DNA of 32,431 nt from Flavobacteriaceae bacterium (lineage in GTDB: Bacteria; Bacteroidota; Bacteroidia; Flavobacteriales; Flavobacteriaceae), in the NCBI GenBank assembly GCA_016744615.1, contig JADGEA010000020.1, positions 1 through 32,431 of the forward strand. The letters are read 5' to 3'. The notes below the pieces were generated by a model that worked only from the letters and a program-made list of their open reading frames with translations, was not told where the DNA came from and made no database searches. The translations under genes and the position numbers were made by a program. Shown here in pieces: positions 1-9,120 of the stretch (the stretch's first letter is position 1; the number at the start of each line of letters is the position of its first letter).

Positions 1-735
1 GGCATTGATCCAGACTCTGGAATTATTATCTTTTAACATTTTAGACAATTCTTTGGTGTAAAATTTTGAATCGATATGAACCACAGGAGGTGCATATCTT
101 GCAATTGCAGAATCTGCCATTTGAAAAGAATAGGCTCTTGGCATGATTTGAGCTGAACTTTCCATTTCTTTTATTTTATCTAATTGATGGTAATCATTGT
201 CAAAATAAAAAACATACTTATTGGTTTGCGTTTTTCGGACCATTTCAACCATTCCTTTTACATTATCTGTTTTCGTATCAATATCAACCATTATTTTCCC
301 CTTGATAATCTTCAACGCCTCCTCAAAAGTCGGAATAGTTTCTTCACTTATTCTACCATAAGGTGCTTTTAAACGAAATGTTCTTAGTTTTGCAAGAGTC
401 AAGTCTTCTACTTTTCCTTTACCGGTTGTAGTACGATCTATCTCTGAATCATGCATTAAAACCAAAAAACCATCTTTTGTTGTTTGCACATCCAGTTCAA
501 CTATATCAACACCTAATGCTATTGCTTTTTTTATAGAAGCAATAGAATTTTCAAAATTACCATTATGCGCCCCTCTGTGTGCCGTGACCAATACTGTTTT
601 TGATGATGCATTATTAAATTCATCTAAAATATTTGATATTCCTGCATTATTAACTGTATTTGTACTTGAACAAGACAAGAAAAATACAGTAATGAATACT
701 GCTACATAATTTAAAATATTTTTATTTTTTTTCAT
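1..735 (-). CDS. Glycerophosphodiester phosphodiesterase family lipoprotein (3' end cut by window edge)
   Basis: The reading frame stays open from the ATG at 735 to base 1, so the C-terminus lies outside the window; 245 codons are visible. The protein starts with a lipoprotein signal (hydrophobic stretch ending FFLSC, lipid-accepting Cys about residue 22), so it should sit on the membrane facing the periplasm or outside. The GDPD signature follows: TAHRGAHNGNFENS (His52/Arg53 and Glu61/Asn62), VELDVQTTKDG (metal-binding Glu and Asp) and LMHDSEIDRTT (catalytic His). This family hydrolyses glycerophosphodiesters to glycerol 3-phosphate and an alcohol. Its start overlaps the end of the GH31 gene by 14 nt in another frame, which suggests translational coupling. 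Substrate unknown. Family call firm. Confidence 0.88.
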   Translation of the reverse strand, partial: MKKNKNILNYVAVFITVFFLSCSSTNTVNNAGISNILDEFNNASSKTVLVTAHRGAHNGNFENSIASIKKAIALGVDIVELDVQTTKDGFLVLMHDSEIDRTTTGKGKVEDLTLAKLRTFRLKAPYGRISEETIPTFEEALKIIKGKIMVDIDTKTDNVKGMVEMVRKTQTNKYVFYFDNDYHQLDKIKEMESSAQIMPRAYSFQMADSAIARYAPPVVHIDSKFYTKELSKMLKDNNSRVWINA

Positions 736-2503
736 AATTAATTTCATAATTTCCTTTATTATAATGTTGTATTTTAATTTTTGTTTTTTGTTTTTCTTGA
801 TCGAATATCCAGTTTTCATCTTCCAATAACACTTTATCATCAAGAGTGATCTTATTTGGTTTAGTTTTAGAATGAATCGCTAAAATATGAGGGATTTGTG
901 TTCCTCGCAGTTTTACTTCCAAATCTTTATTCTCTCTTAATTTATAGGAAATTTCCGTCTTCCCTTTTGTATCTGTATGGTAAAAAATAAAATCATTTTC
1001 CCCTTTTGGATATATCAAAATGGTGGTAAATCCTTTTGAATTTTTATCTCCAATATTTGTATAACTTCTTTCAATATTCATTGGAATAATTGCTCCTTCT
1101 TTTATATAAACAGGAAACTCATCCATAGGATATTCTCTTTCAATAGTTTGGTTGCCAGGAATCAATTCAACATCATCAAAAAAGTATCTCCACTGCCCTT
1201 TTGGCAAAGAGACTTCTCTAATCATTGAATCTATATAGATCGGTGCTACTAAAAAGTCATCTCCAAACATATACTGATGTAATCCCTTTTTCAAAACAGT
1301 TTGCAACCTTCTACCTCCATTATGTGCAGTTACTACATAATGATACATATAAGGCACCAGATCGGTATGCAACCATGAAAATTTTCGGATAACTTCCAAT
1401 TCTTCCTGAGTCCTTTTCCATAATCTTCTTTCTCCATGACCTCCATTCATAAACAATCCACAAAAAGTGGAAAATTGTGTCCAACGCATGTATAATCGTG
1501 GTGGAATGGTTTTGCCAGAAAAACCGGCAACATCCGATCCAATAATATTATATCCAAGTTCAGCACTTTTTAAAACACTTTTAATAGCTGATTCAAACCC
1601 TTCGACACCTTCTAGAGCAATATCAACCTTCTCTTCTTTACTCTCATTCATCATTTCAGCAGTAAGCCATGCATGTTTCTGATCTCCCACCCAGTTAACA
1701 GGTGATGCATCAATAGGTGAAAATCCTTCTGGATGAAAACCTCGGTCAATAGATCTGGATAATGTTACAAAATCAGGATTTTGCTTTAGTCCGTGTTTAT
1801 ATTCTTCACGATAATAAAGGTCCATATATTTTCGGGTAGTCATTATTCCTTCATGAAAATTTTTATAAAAGAAAGGAATCCCTGCTACTTCTGTCCAGAA
1901 TAATGTAGCAGTTCCATCCAGTTTCCAACCATCAATTCCGTAATCAAATACATCCTGCTGTAAACCCCGCCACCATTCCATGGCTTCCGGATTTGTATAA
2001 TCCACAAAACCACCGTCTCCTTTCCACCAATGATTTGGTGTTTTTCCTGCAATTAAGTAGCCATTTTCTTTTGCTTTATGATACCAGTTCTCTGAATTTT
2101 TGATCTTCGTATCCTTACTAAAAATATTGACCATAGAAGTCATCCATAAAACCACCCGATAATCATCATCCTGTAGTTTTTTAAACCATGTTTTTGGGTT
2201 TGGATACAAAAGAGTGTCCACTTTAAAATCATTATATCTAAGTGACCACGGGCTATCTAAAATGATGGTTCTTACAGGTATATCATTTTCTTTATAGCCA
2301 TCCAATAGTTCATCCACATATGCTGCAGTATTCACATCATCTTCCCACAACCAGTTTTCTAATGCCCATGCAGGAGTCAAAGGCGGATTTCCTTGCCTTT
2401 GTGCATTGAATGGCATACCCCAAACCGGATAAATAAAATAAAAATAAGCAATTGCAACTAATAGTATTACACTGATTAATAAGATTTTAATCCATTTTTT
2501 CAT
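722..2503 (-). CDS. Glycoside hydrolase family 31, membrane-anchored
   Basis: This 593-residue protein has one N-terminal membrane segment (residues 5-25) and no lipobox Cys, so it is probably anchored with its catalytic part outside the cytoplasm. The GH31 barrel runs from about residue 45 to 390. The likely nucleophile is Asp196 in YGIDGWKLDGT, the likely acid/base is Asp274 in NWVGDQKHAW, and a typical late motif is IIGSDVAGFSG (321-330). A beta-sandwich tail follows (about 400-593). GH31 enzymes act on alpha-glucosides, alpha-xylosides, alpha-galactosides, sulfoquinovosides or alpha-GalNAc. The residues after the nucleophile (LDGTATLFW) differ from the DMNE or DFGE of glucosidases and sulfoquinovosidases, so I do not assign a substrate. 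Its start overlaps the PHP gene stop by 4 nt (ATGA), and it also overlaps the GDPD gene, so these three form a coupled unit. Confidence 0.9.
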   Translation of the reverse strand: MKKWIKILLISVILLVAIAYFYFIYPVWGMPFNAQRQGNPPLTPAWALENWLWEDDVNTAAYVDELLDGYKENDIPVRTIILDSPWSLRYNDFKVDTLLYPNPKTWFKKLQDDDYRVVLWMTSMVNIFSKDTKIKNSENWYHKAKENGYLIAGKTPNHWWKGDGGFVDYTNPEAMEWWRGLQQDVFDYGIDGWKLDGTATLFWTEVAGIPFFYKNFHEGIMTTRKYMDLYYREEYKHGLKQNPDFVTLSRSIDRGFHPEGFSPIDASPVNWVGDQKHAWLTAEMMNESKEEKVDIALEGVEGFESAIKSVLKSAELGYNIIGSDVAGFSGKTIPPRLYMRWTQFSTFCGLFMNGGHGERRLWKRTQEELEVIRKFSWLHTDLVPYMYHYVVTAHNGGRRLQTVLKKGLHQYMFGDDFLVAPIYIDSMIREVSLPKGQWRYFFDDVELIPGNQTIEREYPMDEFPVYIKEGAIIPMNIERSYTNIGDKNSKGFTTILIYPKGENDFIFYHTDTKGKTEISYKLRENKDLEVKLRGTQIPHILAIHSKTKPNKITLDDKVLLEDENWIFDQEKQKTKIKIQHYNKGNYEINYEKK

Positions 2504-3978
2504 TGCTGATCAATTTCATTGCTTCCTTTCTTAAATCTAAGAAAAGTGGTAATTCCTGAATAGACTATAAAAATGGTTCCAACAGTAAAAAGAATTGTAC
2601 TATACTCCATAAAAATATCATTTTCTGTGCCAACTAATACTTCAGCTTTTAAATAATATATAGCTCCTAACACTAGTATAAATAATGCACTCATAAGACC
2701 AAGCACAGGAATAATTTTATCAAAGGAAAAAAGATTTGATGATTTCTGATGTTCAGATATTTTATTACCAGCAATTAAAAAGAAAAACATCCAAATTACC
2801 CATGAAAGGATCTGAAATATCTGAAGTGTTCGAAAATAATTAATAAGAGTAATTATCGGACTCCAAAATAAATGATCAGGGGTATAATAGGATCTGTCAT
2901 CATACAATAAAATTTTTAATTTACTCTGATCTCTGGATCTGATAATACTTAATATAGCCTCTTCTTTTTCAATAGGATCTAATTTATTCCATTCAGGTAT
3001 CTCCATACCATTCCAAATAGAGCAAACATTTCCATAACCGTGAAAATCCAATCCTCCATTCATAATCAAATTATTCTTTTCACAAAAATCTTTGATCTTA
3101 TGGTATAACTTTCGATTATACTTTTTTTCTAATGCCGTATTTTCAATTTCAAAACCGTCAACTCCCAAATCTCTATAATACTCCAGTGATTTATTCTCAT
3201 CATCAAACCAATGATTTACAATAACAGCTCCTCCATTGGCATGTACTGCTTTAACAACTGTCTCATCAGACATACCTTTTGTCACAAATTTATTCTTTAA
3301 TCCCAATAAACTTAAATGATTGGAAGCTGAATATTCTTCACCCGTCACCACCAACGGTTCAACGGCAAATGCACTCTTTCTTTGTTTTTCAACAAATTCA
3401 AAAGTTTTTTTATGATTGGCATGATCTGTTATAAAAAATGCATCAAAATTATTTTCTTTATGCCATTTCCATAAATTTTCTTGAGAGATTAATCCATCAT
3501 GACTAAATACTGAATGCGAATGTGTGGTTACCAAAATTGTATCCTCAGCATTATTTACAATAGTATTAGCAGGAAAAAATCTGCTTAAAAAAACCAGAAT
3601 TACAAAAATCGCAAATAATAACCCACCTATAACAGGTAAAACAACTACTCTTGCAATAGTAAGTTTCTTTCTTTTCTGTTTATTTTCTATCTTAAGTATT
3701 TTAACAACCGAAAAAATAACAAAAAAGATCAATGCCCAAATTAAGGCAAACTGGATCTCTTCAATAGGGTAGATTGATCGGTTAAAATAGAGTGGAATAC
3801 CAATAAAAGGTTCAAACAAAGTTCTCCAAATAGAGATATGAATATCAAAATCTGGCAAGGCTTCTAATGTAAGGGCATCAATAATTTGAACTGGATAGTG
3901 AAAGAAAGTTGCTAAAATGATTATAAAAGCAACAAGGCTAAGCCATACCACCTTTTTAATACTACTTAATTTATTCAT
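2500..3978 (-). CDS. PHP-domain phosphoesterase embedded in a polytopic membrane protein
   Basis: This 492-residue protein has three predicted membrane segments before a soluble domain (about 10-28, 76-94, 110-134) and three after it (about 386-404, 423-443, 460-480). The central domain (about 147-345) has the PHP metal ligand pattern: THSHS (His153, His155), TDHANH (Asp185, His186), VTGEEYS (Glu214/Glu215), VNHW (His256) and GGLDFHG (Asp311, His313). PHP domains hydrolyse phosphoesters, as in histidinol phosphatase, polymerase PHP domains and TrpH-type exonucleases. With an odd number of helices on each side, the domain could face either side of the membrane. It is first in a tightly coupled set with the GH31 and GDPD genes, with 322 nt of non-coding DNA upstream, so it may start its own transcript. 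The role is inferred: removing phosphate from a glycan fragment. Confidence 0.8.
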   Translation of the reverse strand: MNKLSSIKKVVWLSLVAFIIILATFFHYPVQIIDALTLEALPDFDIHISIWRTLFEPFIGIPLYFNRSIYPIEEIQFALIWALIFFVIFSVVKILKIENKQKRKKLTIARVVVLPVIGGLLFAIFVILVFLSRFFPANTIVNNAEDTILVTTHSHSVFSHDGLISQENLWKWHKENNFDAFFITDHANHKKTFEFVEKQRKSAFAVEPLVVTGEEYSASNHLSLLGLKNKFVTKGMSDETVVKAVHANGGAVIVNHWFDDENKSLEYYRDLGVDGFEIENTALEKKYNRKLYHKIKDFCEKNNLIMNGGLDFHGYGNVCSIWNGMEIPEWNKLDPIEKEEAILSIIRSRDQSKLKILLYDDRSYYTPDHLFWSPIITLINYFRTLQIFQILSWVIWMFFFLIAGNKISEHQKSSNLFSFDKIIPVLGLMSALFILVLGAIYYLKAEVLVGTENDIFMEYSTILFTVGTIFIVYSGITTFLRFKKGSNEIDQQ

Positions 3979-4300
3979 AAACAGTTAATTAAATAATTTT
4001 ACATTTCTAATGTTTTCTATTTCAAAGGAATAACACTAGGAATCAAAATGCAAATACTATTTTATGTAATTTACATTAATTCTTAACCCTTTTATAATGA
4101 GAAATCATAGCTAATAAGTCAAAATAAAATAATACTTATTCTTTTTAATGTTTTCATTGGTTAAAATTTATACTGATAAGAATTATTTAATAATAGCCAA
4201 AACTCCCTGTGGTCTTGCTTCAGGGATAATTAATTTTAAATATTTTCTTTACTACTGTAGTTATATAGCTGTATTATAAATTGATACAACTACTACTCTT
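3979..4300. other. Non-coding interval between the sialidase-like gene and the PHP gene
   Basis: This interval of about 320 nt is very AT-rich and contains no convincing ORF on either strand. The half next to 4301 holds a possible hairpin (separate entry). The half next to 3978 presumably carries the promoter for the PHP-GH31-GDPD unit, but I could not find a clean TAnnTTTG box with a matching upstream element. No repeat or RNA gene was recognised. Confidence 0.5.
4204..4226 (-). terminator. Weak hairpin downstream of the 4301-6043 gene
   Basis: TCCCTG (4204-4209) pairs with CAGGGA (4221-4226) across an 11-nt loop, about 75 nt after the stop of the sialidase-like gene on the minus strand. 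The transcript then reads GTTTTGG, a short and imperfect U run. The position fits a terminator, but the 6-bp stem and large loop make this tentative. Confidence 0.3.
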
Positions 4301-6043
4301 TTACTTTTTGATAATATCAGAAAACAATACAGTGTTTGGTATCTCCTCTTTCTTAAAATCATTGCTACTCCATTCCATATTTAAATTACTACCTCCACCC
4401 AATTGATAATAGTAAACTTTCAATTTATGATACCCTTTGCTCATTGACAGATTTACAACTTCTTCCCTATTACTGTGTGCTCCATCATTATTAATAGCAA
4501 GTTTATCATTTAAATAAAACCTACTTCCATCATTAGAGCTCAGGTAAAAAGTATACAAGCCATCTTTTGGGATTTTAATATAACCCGTGAAAATAAAAGC
4601 ATAATTTTCATTAAAATTTTTATGAGAAAGTCCCAAATTAGAAATTTTACCAGAATTGATTTTAGGAAGATCAGCAATCTCAAATGTGTTTCTAACCTTA
4701 CCTCTAAATTCTTTATAATGCAGCCCCATTTGTACCTTTTCACTCACATCTATTGCCTTTTGAAAAATATCTGATCCAACAGTTTGTGATATAATTTTAC
4801 TCGAAGGAAATTTATTTTTTACAGAAATAGCCCTTAATAAAGTGGCTCTAGAAACTTTTATAGATCTGTTCTTATATGTGTTCCCGTTTAATACGGATGG
4901 AATACTTCCATCTAAAGTATATTTGATTTTTACGTCTTTATCCTTACATGATAATTTTATAATTCCTTCTTTATCAAAAGAAATATATGGTTTATCTACT
5001 CTTTCAAAACTATCAAATATATTCTTTAAGTTGGCAATTCTTGCCAGATAAATAGCAGTTTTCTCTTCATGAGAGGAATAGTAAGAAACGTAAAGAATGT
5101 TGTTTTTTATTAAAAATCCTGGATAGCTACAATCACCTCTACTGGGAAGAGTAAGCAACTTTGTAGTTTCTCCTTCAGGAGTTACTTTTACAATTATAGT
5201 ATGTTCTGAAAAATCAGGCAAATATTCCCGGGTTGCACAAAGCATCAAATCATTTTCAAGAATGATAAGATCCGGACCACCCAAACGCGTTTCAAGCTGA
5301 TTCCACTTCCATAATTTATACGGTGGTGCACTTATACCAATCGATCCATTTTTACTATCACCCCTTCTAACAACAGCAACCATTTCATTTTTATCATTAA
5401 ACCTAAGGGTGGTTTCATTACCTCCTGCAACATCAAATGTTGTTATATACTTATAGTTAATTCCATCCGTACTTACCACCAACTGCACAGACTTCACTTT
5501 TGAAGGTTGATACACAGTGCCATAAGATTTTCCTTTATGCCATGTTGCACGCCAAAGCCAATCCATTCCTGTCTTGATTTCAGCATCCAATTCAATATTT
5601 TTAGGTTTTGAAAAATTTCTTCCCTTAGAATCCGAAAAACTCACCTTTGGGTTCATTGCATGAAGTTTACCTCCTACATAAACTGATCCTGCAATATTGA
5701 GCATGATTTTATTATCCGGAGTTATAGATAACTCTGGATCTCTTAAATCAACTCCAAGTTCAGAAATTAAAGCTACCGAATACCAGTTTTGAGAATCATC
5801 AGAAGCGATCACTCTGATAGATCCATTGATATCAGATACATGTCCATTACTTTCCCGAAAGGTGCAATACATTTTACCATTGAATTCTATCAAACTTGTA
5901 AAAGCATTATGTATAGCTCTGTCCCAAATTCTTTCAACCGATAAAATAGCATCATGTTCAGGTGAATTTTGGGAAGCACCATCAAAAGGAAATAATAAAA
6001 TTAATATTACAATGAGAAATATATTCTGAGTTTTAAAAATCAT
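4301..6043 (-). CDS. Sialidase-fold (BNR-type) exported protein with CHB_HEX_C and PA14 modules
   Basis: This 580-residue protein starts with a signal peptide (about 1-24, ending DGASQNS; no lipobox). Residues 35-345 look like a six-bladed sialidase-type propeller: RIWDRAIHNAFTSL, CTFRESNGH (Arg63), DLRDPE (Arg101), VVRRGD and a late RGDCSYPG. The Asp boxes are degenerate (SDDSQNWY, STDGINY). Residues about 360-420 (IKYTLDGSIPS) match the chitobiase/hexosaminidase C-terminal domain, and residues about 433-575 (GLYTFYLSSNDGSRFYLND, INNDGAHS) match PA14, a carbohydrate-binding module. The same two C-terminal modules recur in the lipoprotein at 27003-28814. The family acts on sialosides or related sugars; exact specificity is unknown. 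It is the last gene of the AraC-divergent unit before a 322-nt gap. Confidence 0.75.
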   Translation of the reverse strand: MIFKTQNIFLIVILILLFPFDGASQNSPEHDAILSVERIWDRAIHNAFTSLIEFNGKMYCTFRESNGHVSDINGSIRVIASDDSQNWYSVALISELGVDLRDPELSITPDNKIMLNIAGSVYVGGKLHAMNPKVSFSDSKGRNFSKPKNIELDAEIKTGMDWLWRATWHKGKSYGTVYQPSKVKSVQLVVSTDGINYKYITTFDVAGGNETTLRFNDKNEMVAVVRRGDSKNGSIGISAPPYKLWKWNQLETRLGGPDLIILENDLMLCATREYLPDFSEHTIIVKVTPEGETTKLLTLPSRGDCSYPGFLIKNNILYVSYYSSHEEKTAIYLARIANLKNIFDSFERVDKPYISFDKEGIIKLSCKDKDVKIKYTLDGSIPSVLNGNTYKNRSIKVSRATLLRAISVKNKFPSSKIISQTVGSDIFQKAIDVSEKVQMGLHYKEFRGKVRNTFEIADLPKINSGKISNLGLSHKNFNENYAFIFTGYIKIPKDGLYTFYLSSNDGSRFYLNDKLAINNDGAHSNREEVVNLSMSKGYHKLKVYYYQLGGGSNLNMEWSSNDFKKEEIPNTVLFSDIIKK

Positions 6044-6088
6044 TTTATGTTTATTTTTTTTATGTTTATCTTTTTAATCACTTCGTAT

Positions 6089-7066
6089 TCATTCCATAGA
6101 AAACTCCATAAATCTTTCCGTAATTTGTGGTTTTACATGTTTTTTTAAATGTTCTGGGTAACCTAAATCCCATGGAGAAGGACCTACATATTCAGATTTT
6201 TTACCTGACATTTTAATATAACCTTCGGTTGATATTTCCACAACTGTATAAAGAGGATTCTTATAAGGCGCCGTATATTTGATCCACTTAAAATCTTTGT
6301 CAACCTCAGCACTATATCTAATATTCTCATACTCCTCACCAAGCCATTTATACGACATGGAATTTATAGTTATATACCAGATTCCGTTTAAGTCTTCAGC
6401 AAAATCATGGTGCGTATGCCCATTAAAACAACAAATAATATAACTGGTTTTATTCTCTCTGTTATGATCTTCAAATATTTTTCTTACTTCTTTAGAATTC
6501 TCAATGGAATATCTTTCGTTTGGATTATCAGGGTCAGTACCAATTCCCTGATGAGAAAAAATGACAATTGGATCTTTACTTATTTTCAATTCTTCTTTTA
6601 ACCAACCTAATTGTTTTTCACCAATATAAGATCTATAGTCTTTTTGGCTTATCTCTTTCTTATCGTTTCCATCCAACACAATAAACTTAAATCCATTTTT
6701 TATAAAAGAATAGTATGAATTTTTCATTTTTCTATAAGATACAGCCTTTTCTAATGAGGTTCCTCCATCCATTTCATGGTTACCAATTACATGATATTTT
6801 GGTCCCTCAAATGAATTCCATATTTCAAAGTATGGTGTATACTCCTTTTTTGGAATACAAAAATCTCCCAGTTCAATAATAAAATCTGGTTTTGCAATTT
6901 GCATACTATCCATAAAGGAAGTAATTCTTTTTTCTGCATCATGCATGGTTGGTAAGTGAACATCAGAACACATTCCAATTTTAATAGTTTTTATTTCTTT
7001 TTTAGAAGAACAACTAAAAAGTATTAAAACTGAAACTGATAAGAGTAAATATTTATACACTCTCAT
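6089..7066 (-). CDS. Calcineurin-like metallophosphoesterase lipoprotein
   Basis: This 325-residue protein has a lipoprotein signal (LILFSC, Cys19) followed directly by the phosphoesterase fold. All five metal motifs are visible: SDVHLP (Asp36, His38), ELGDF (Asp69), IGNHE (Asn97, His98), IFSHQG (His173) and NGHTHHD (His218, His220). It should therefore be an active dimetal hydrolase of phosphomonoesters or phosphodiesters outside the cytoplasm. It starts 2 nt after the stop of the aldose epimerase gene, so the two are co-transcribed and probably coupled. The CDS ends 45 nt before the sialidase-like gene begins. The substrate is not evident from sequence; context points to a carbohydrate-linked phosphate. 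Confidence 0.88.
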   Translation of the reverse strand: MRVYKYLLLSVSVLILFSCSSKKEIKTIKIGMCSDVHLPTMHDAEKRITSFMDSMQIAKPDFIIELGDFCIPKKEYTPYFEIWNSFEGPKYHVIGNHEMDGGTSLEKAVSYRKMKNSYYSFIKNGFKFIVLDGNDKKEISQKDYRSYIGEKQLGWLKEELKISKDPIVIFSHQGIGTDPDNPNERYSIENSKEVRKIFEDHNRENKTSYIICCFNGHTHHDFAEDLNGIWYITINSMSYKWLGEEYENIRYSAEVDKDFKWIKYTAPYKNPLYTVVEISTEGYIKMSGKKSEYVGPSPWDLGYPEHLKKHVKPQITERFMEFSME

Positions 7067-7068
7067 TT

Positions 7069-7956
7069 TTAGTTTTTAATTGTAATGCTGTAAGAAGCTA
7101 TAAAATTACTTTTTGAAGCCAGTTTGATAATCCCCTCTTTATTTTCAAAATTTCTATTGCTATCTACACTGTCAGCTATTCCCAACCATGGTTCAATACA
7201 TACATAATCAGCATTTGTTTTAGCCCAAATTCCCAAATATGGAAAATCTTTAAATTCCATAGAAAACACATCACCAGATCTTTTACTTTTTAAGGTCACT
7301 TTTGATGAATTAAGGTTTTTAAAAACCAATGCATCTTTGTTGAAGATTTGTGAATGCAGGTTGATTCTGTTAGGTTTATCAAAAATAGGCTGTGTTTCAT
7401 TGCCAATTAAACCATTTCCCAATACATTCCAGGTAGGGACTGTTTCAGGTTTTTCAAATTCCAGATAATACTCAGAATATTCTTCATCAGGATAGACCGG
7501 ACAAGTAAACCCCGGATGCCCTCCTAATGAAAACAACATTATCTCATTTCCATGATTTGTAATGGTATGTTCAACGGTCAATTTATTAACTTCCAAAAGG
7601 TATTTTATTTGAAACTCAAATTGAAAAGGATAAACTTTCAATGTATCCTCGCTGTATTTTAACCCAAAAGTAAGACTGTCTTCTGTTTCATCTATAAGTA
7701 AAATATGATCATTATTTCTTATAAAACCATGCTTCGGACAAGCATATTCCTTGCCCTTATATAAAAAGGCATCCTCTTTTAAGCATCCTATAATGGGAAA
7801 TAAATTAGGGGCATGAGATGCCCAAACATCTGGATCAGCAATCCAAATATATTCGATATTCCTTGATAGAGACTTGAAACTACATAGTTCTGCTCCTTTC
7901 TTTTTTATAGATACCTGAAATTTTTTATTTTTTATCGTATGCATTTCTTCTGTCAT
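7069..7956 (-). CDS. Aldose 1-epimerase family protein (LacX-type)
   Basis: This 295-residue cytoplasmic protein has no signal peptide. Mutarotase-family landmarks are HAPNLFPIIG, CPKHGFIR (His76), LFSLGGHPGF (catalytic His147) and VCIEPWLG (catalytic base Glu255). Overall layout and length match the LacX subgroup of galactose-mutarotase-like proteins, which interconvert sugar anomers. It lies 43 nt downstream of the oxidoreductase gene and 2 nt upstream of the phosphoesterase gene. Starting at Met1 or Met5 changes little. It probably readies the imported or released sugar for the next enzyme; which sugar is unknown. Confidence 0.85.
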   Translation of the reverse strand: MTEEMHTIKNKKFQVSIKKKGAELCSFKSLSRNIEYIWIADPDVWASHAPNLFPIIGCLKEDAFLYKGKEYACPKHGFIRNNDHILLIDETEDSLTFGLKYSEDTLKVYPFQFEFQIKYLLEVNKLTVEHTITNHGNEIMLFSLGGHPGFTCPVYPDEEYSEYYLEFEKPETVPTWNVLGNGLIGNETQPIFDKPNRINLHSQIFNKDALVFKNLNSSKVTLKSKRSGDVFSMEFKDFPYLGIWAKTNADYVCIEPWLGIADSVDSNRNFENKEGIIKLASKSNFIASYSITIKN

Positions 7957-7999
7957 TTTACCAATTACTAATTTTATTGACCTTAAAAAAAAACAGATA

Positions 8000-8992
8000 T
8001 TACAATCTCACACGTTTGCCTAGTCTGGCACTTTCCTTTATCTTTTCAATAACGATCATATTGTTAATAGCATCCTCCAAATTTACAGGGGTTTTTCTGT
8101 TCTCCATGATTGCAAGTGAAAACATATCTACCTGCAAAGAATACTGATCACATTTTTCAAATTCTATTTCTTTTTTTACCTTTTCCTTTATCAACCATAT
8201 TTTTACCGGTTGATCATCTGGCGGATTGAATGGAATTTCAAATTTAATACTTCCTTCTGTTCCAAATAATTGTACTTGCTGGTTTTCAATCATTTGAATT
8301 GAACTAAAAAATGTGGAGCTACCTTCTTCAAATTCCAATATCACAGACGCCAAAATATCAACCTTAAAATCAGGATGGTATTCAATACTTGCGAAAACAC
8401 TTTTTGGTTCGGAATCAAATAAAAACCTTGAAATTGATATTGGATAACATCCGATATCCATCAAACTTCCTCCACCATACTCTTCGTTGTTTACAATACT
8501 TTTTGGATTATCATCAAAAAAAGAAAAAGAAGACTGGATACTTTTTAATTTACCTATTTCATCCTTTTGAATCATCTCTTTTACCCTGATCCACTGTGGA
8601 TGGAATTTATACATAAATGCCTCCATTATTTTGAGCCTAGGATGTTTTTTAACTTCATCCAATAACTCTTTAGCTTCAAGACTTGAAATAGCAATAGGTT
8701 TTTCTATCAAGACATGTTTACCTGCTTTTAAAGCTTTGATTGCCCATTTTACATGAAGATGATTTGGTAATGGAATATATACAGCTTCTATCTCTGCATC
8801 ATCCAAAAGTTCCTGATAAGACCCATAATACTTTGGGATTTGAAACTTTATTGCAACTCTCTCTGCTTTTTTAATGTTTCTCGAAGCTATACTTGTTACC
8901 GTACTATACTCACTATGCAGCATTGCAGGCATTACACTATCTATTGCAATATTAGCCGTACTTAAAATTCCCCATTTAATGTTTATTTCCAT
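8000..8992 (-). CDS. Gfo/Idh/MocA family NAD(P)-dependent oxidoreductase
   Basis: This 330-residue cytoplasmic protein has an N-terminal Rossmann fold with the nucleotide loop GILSTANIA (8-16) and the family motif EKPIAIS (catalytic Lys98). The C-terminal domain carries GGSLMDIGCYPIS. In this motif Tyr replaces the His found in inositol dehydrogenases, as in the dihydrodiol dehydrogenase and D-xylose dehydrogenase-like branch. Such enzymes oxidise or reduce a sugar or polyol at one carbon. It lies 128 nt downstream of the symporter gene, with no recognisable promoter between them, and sits in the same catabolic unit. The specific substrate is not predictable from sequence. Confidence 0.88.
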   Translation of the reverse strand: MEINIKWGILSTANIAIDSVMPAMLHSEYSTVTSIASRNIKKAERVAIKFQIPKYYGSYQELLDDAEIEAVYIPLPNHLHVKWAIKALKAGKHVLIEKPIAISSLEAKELLDEVKKHPRLKIMEAFMYKFHPQWIRVKEMIQKDEIGKLKSIQSSFSFFDDNPKSIVNNEEYGGGSLMDIGCYPISISRFLFDSEPKSVFASIEYHPDFKVDILASVILEFEEGSSTFFSSIQMIENQQVQLFGTEGSIKFEIPFNPPDDQPVKIWLIKEKVKKEIEFEKCDQYSLQVDMFSLAIMENRKTPVNLEDAINNMIVIEKIKESARLGKRVRL

Positions 8993-9120
8993 GACAATTG
9001 TTTTAATTTATATAACACTCCAACGAACAATACCATTTATCCATACGGATAGAAGTATCTGTATCTAACCTTAGAGTAGAAGTGAAATATATTACCGAAC
9101 AATAAATTCAATAGATGTAT

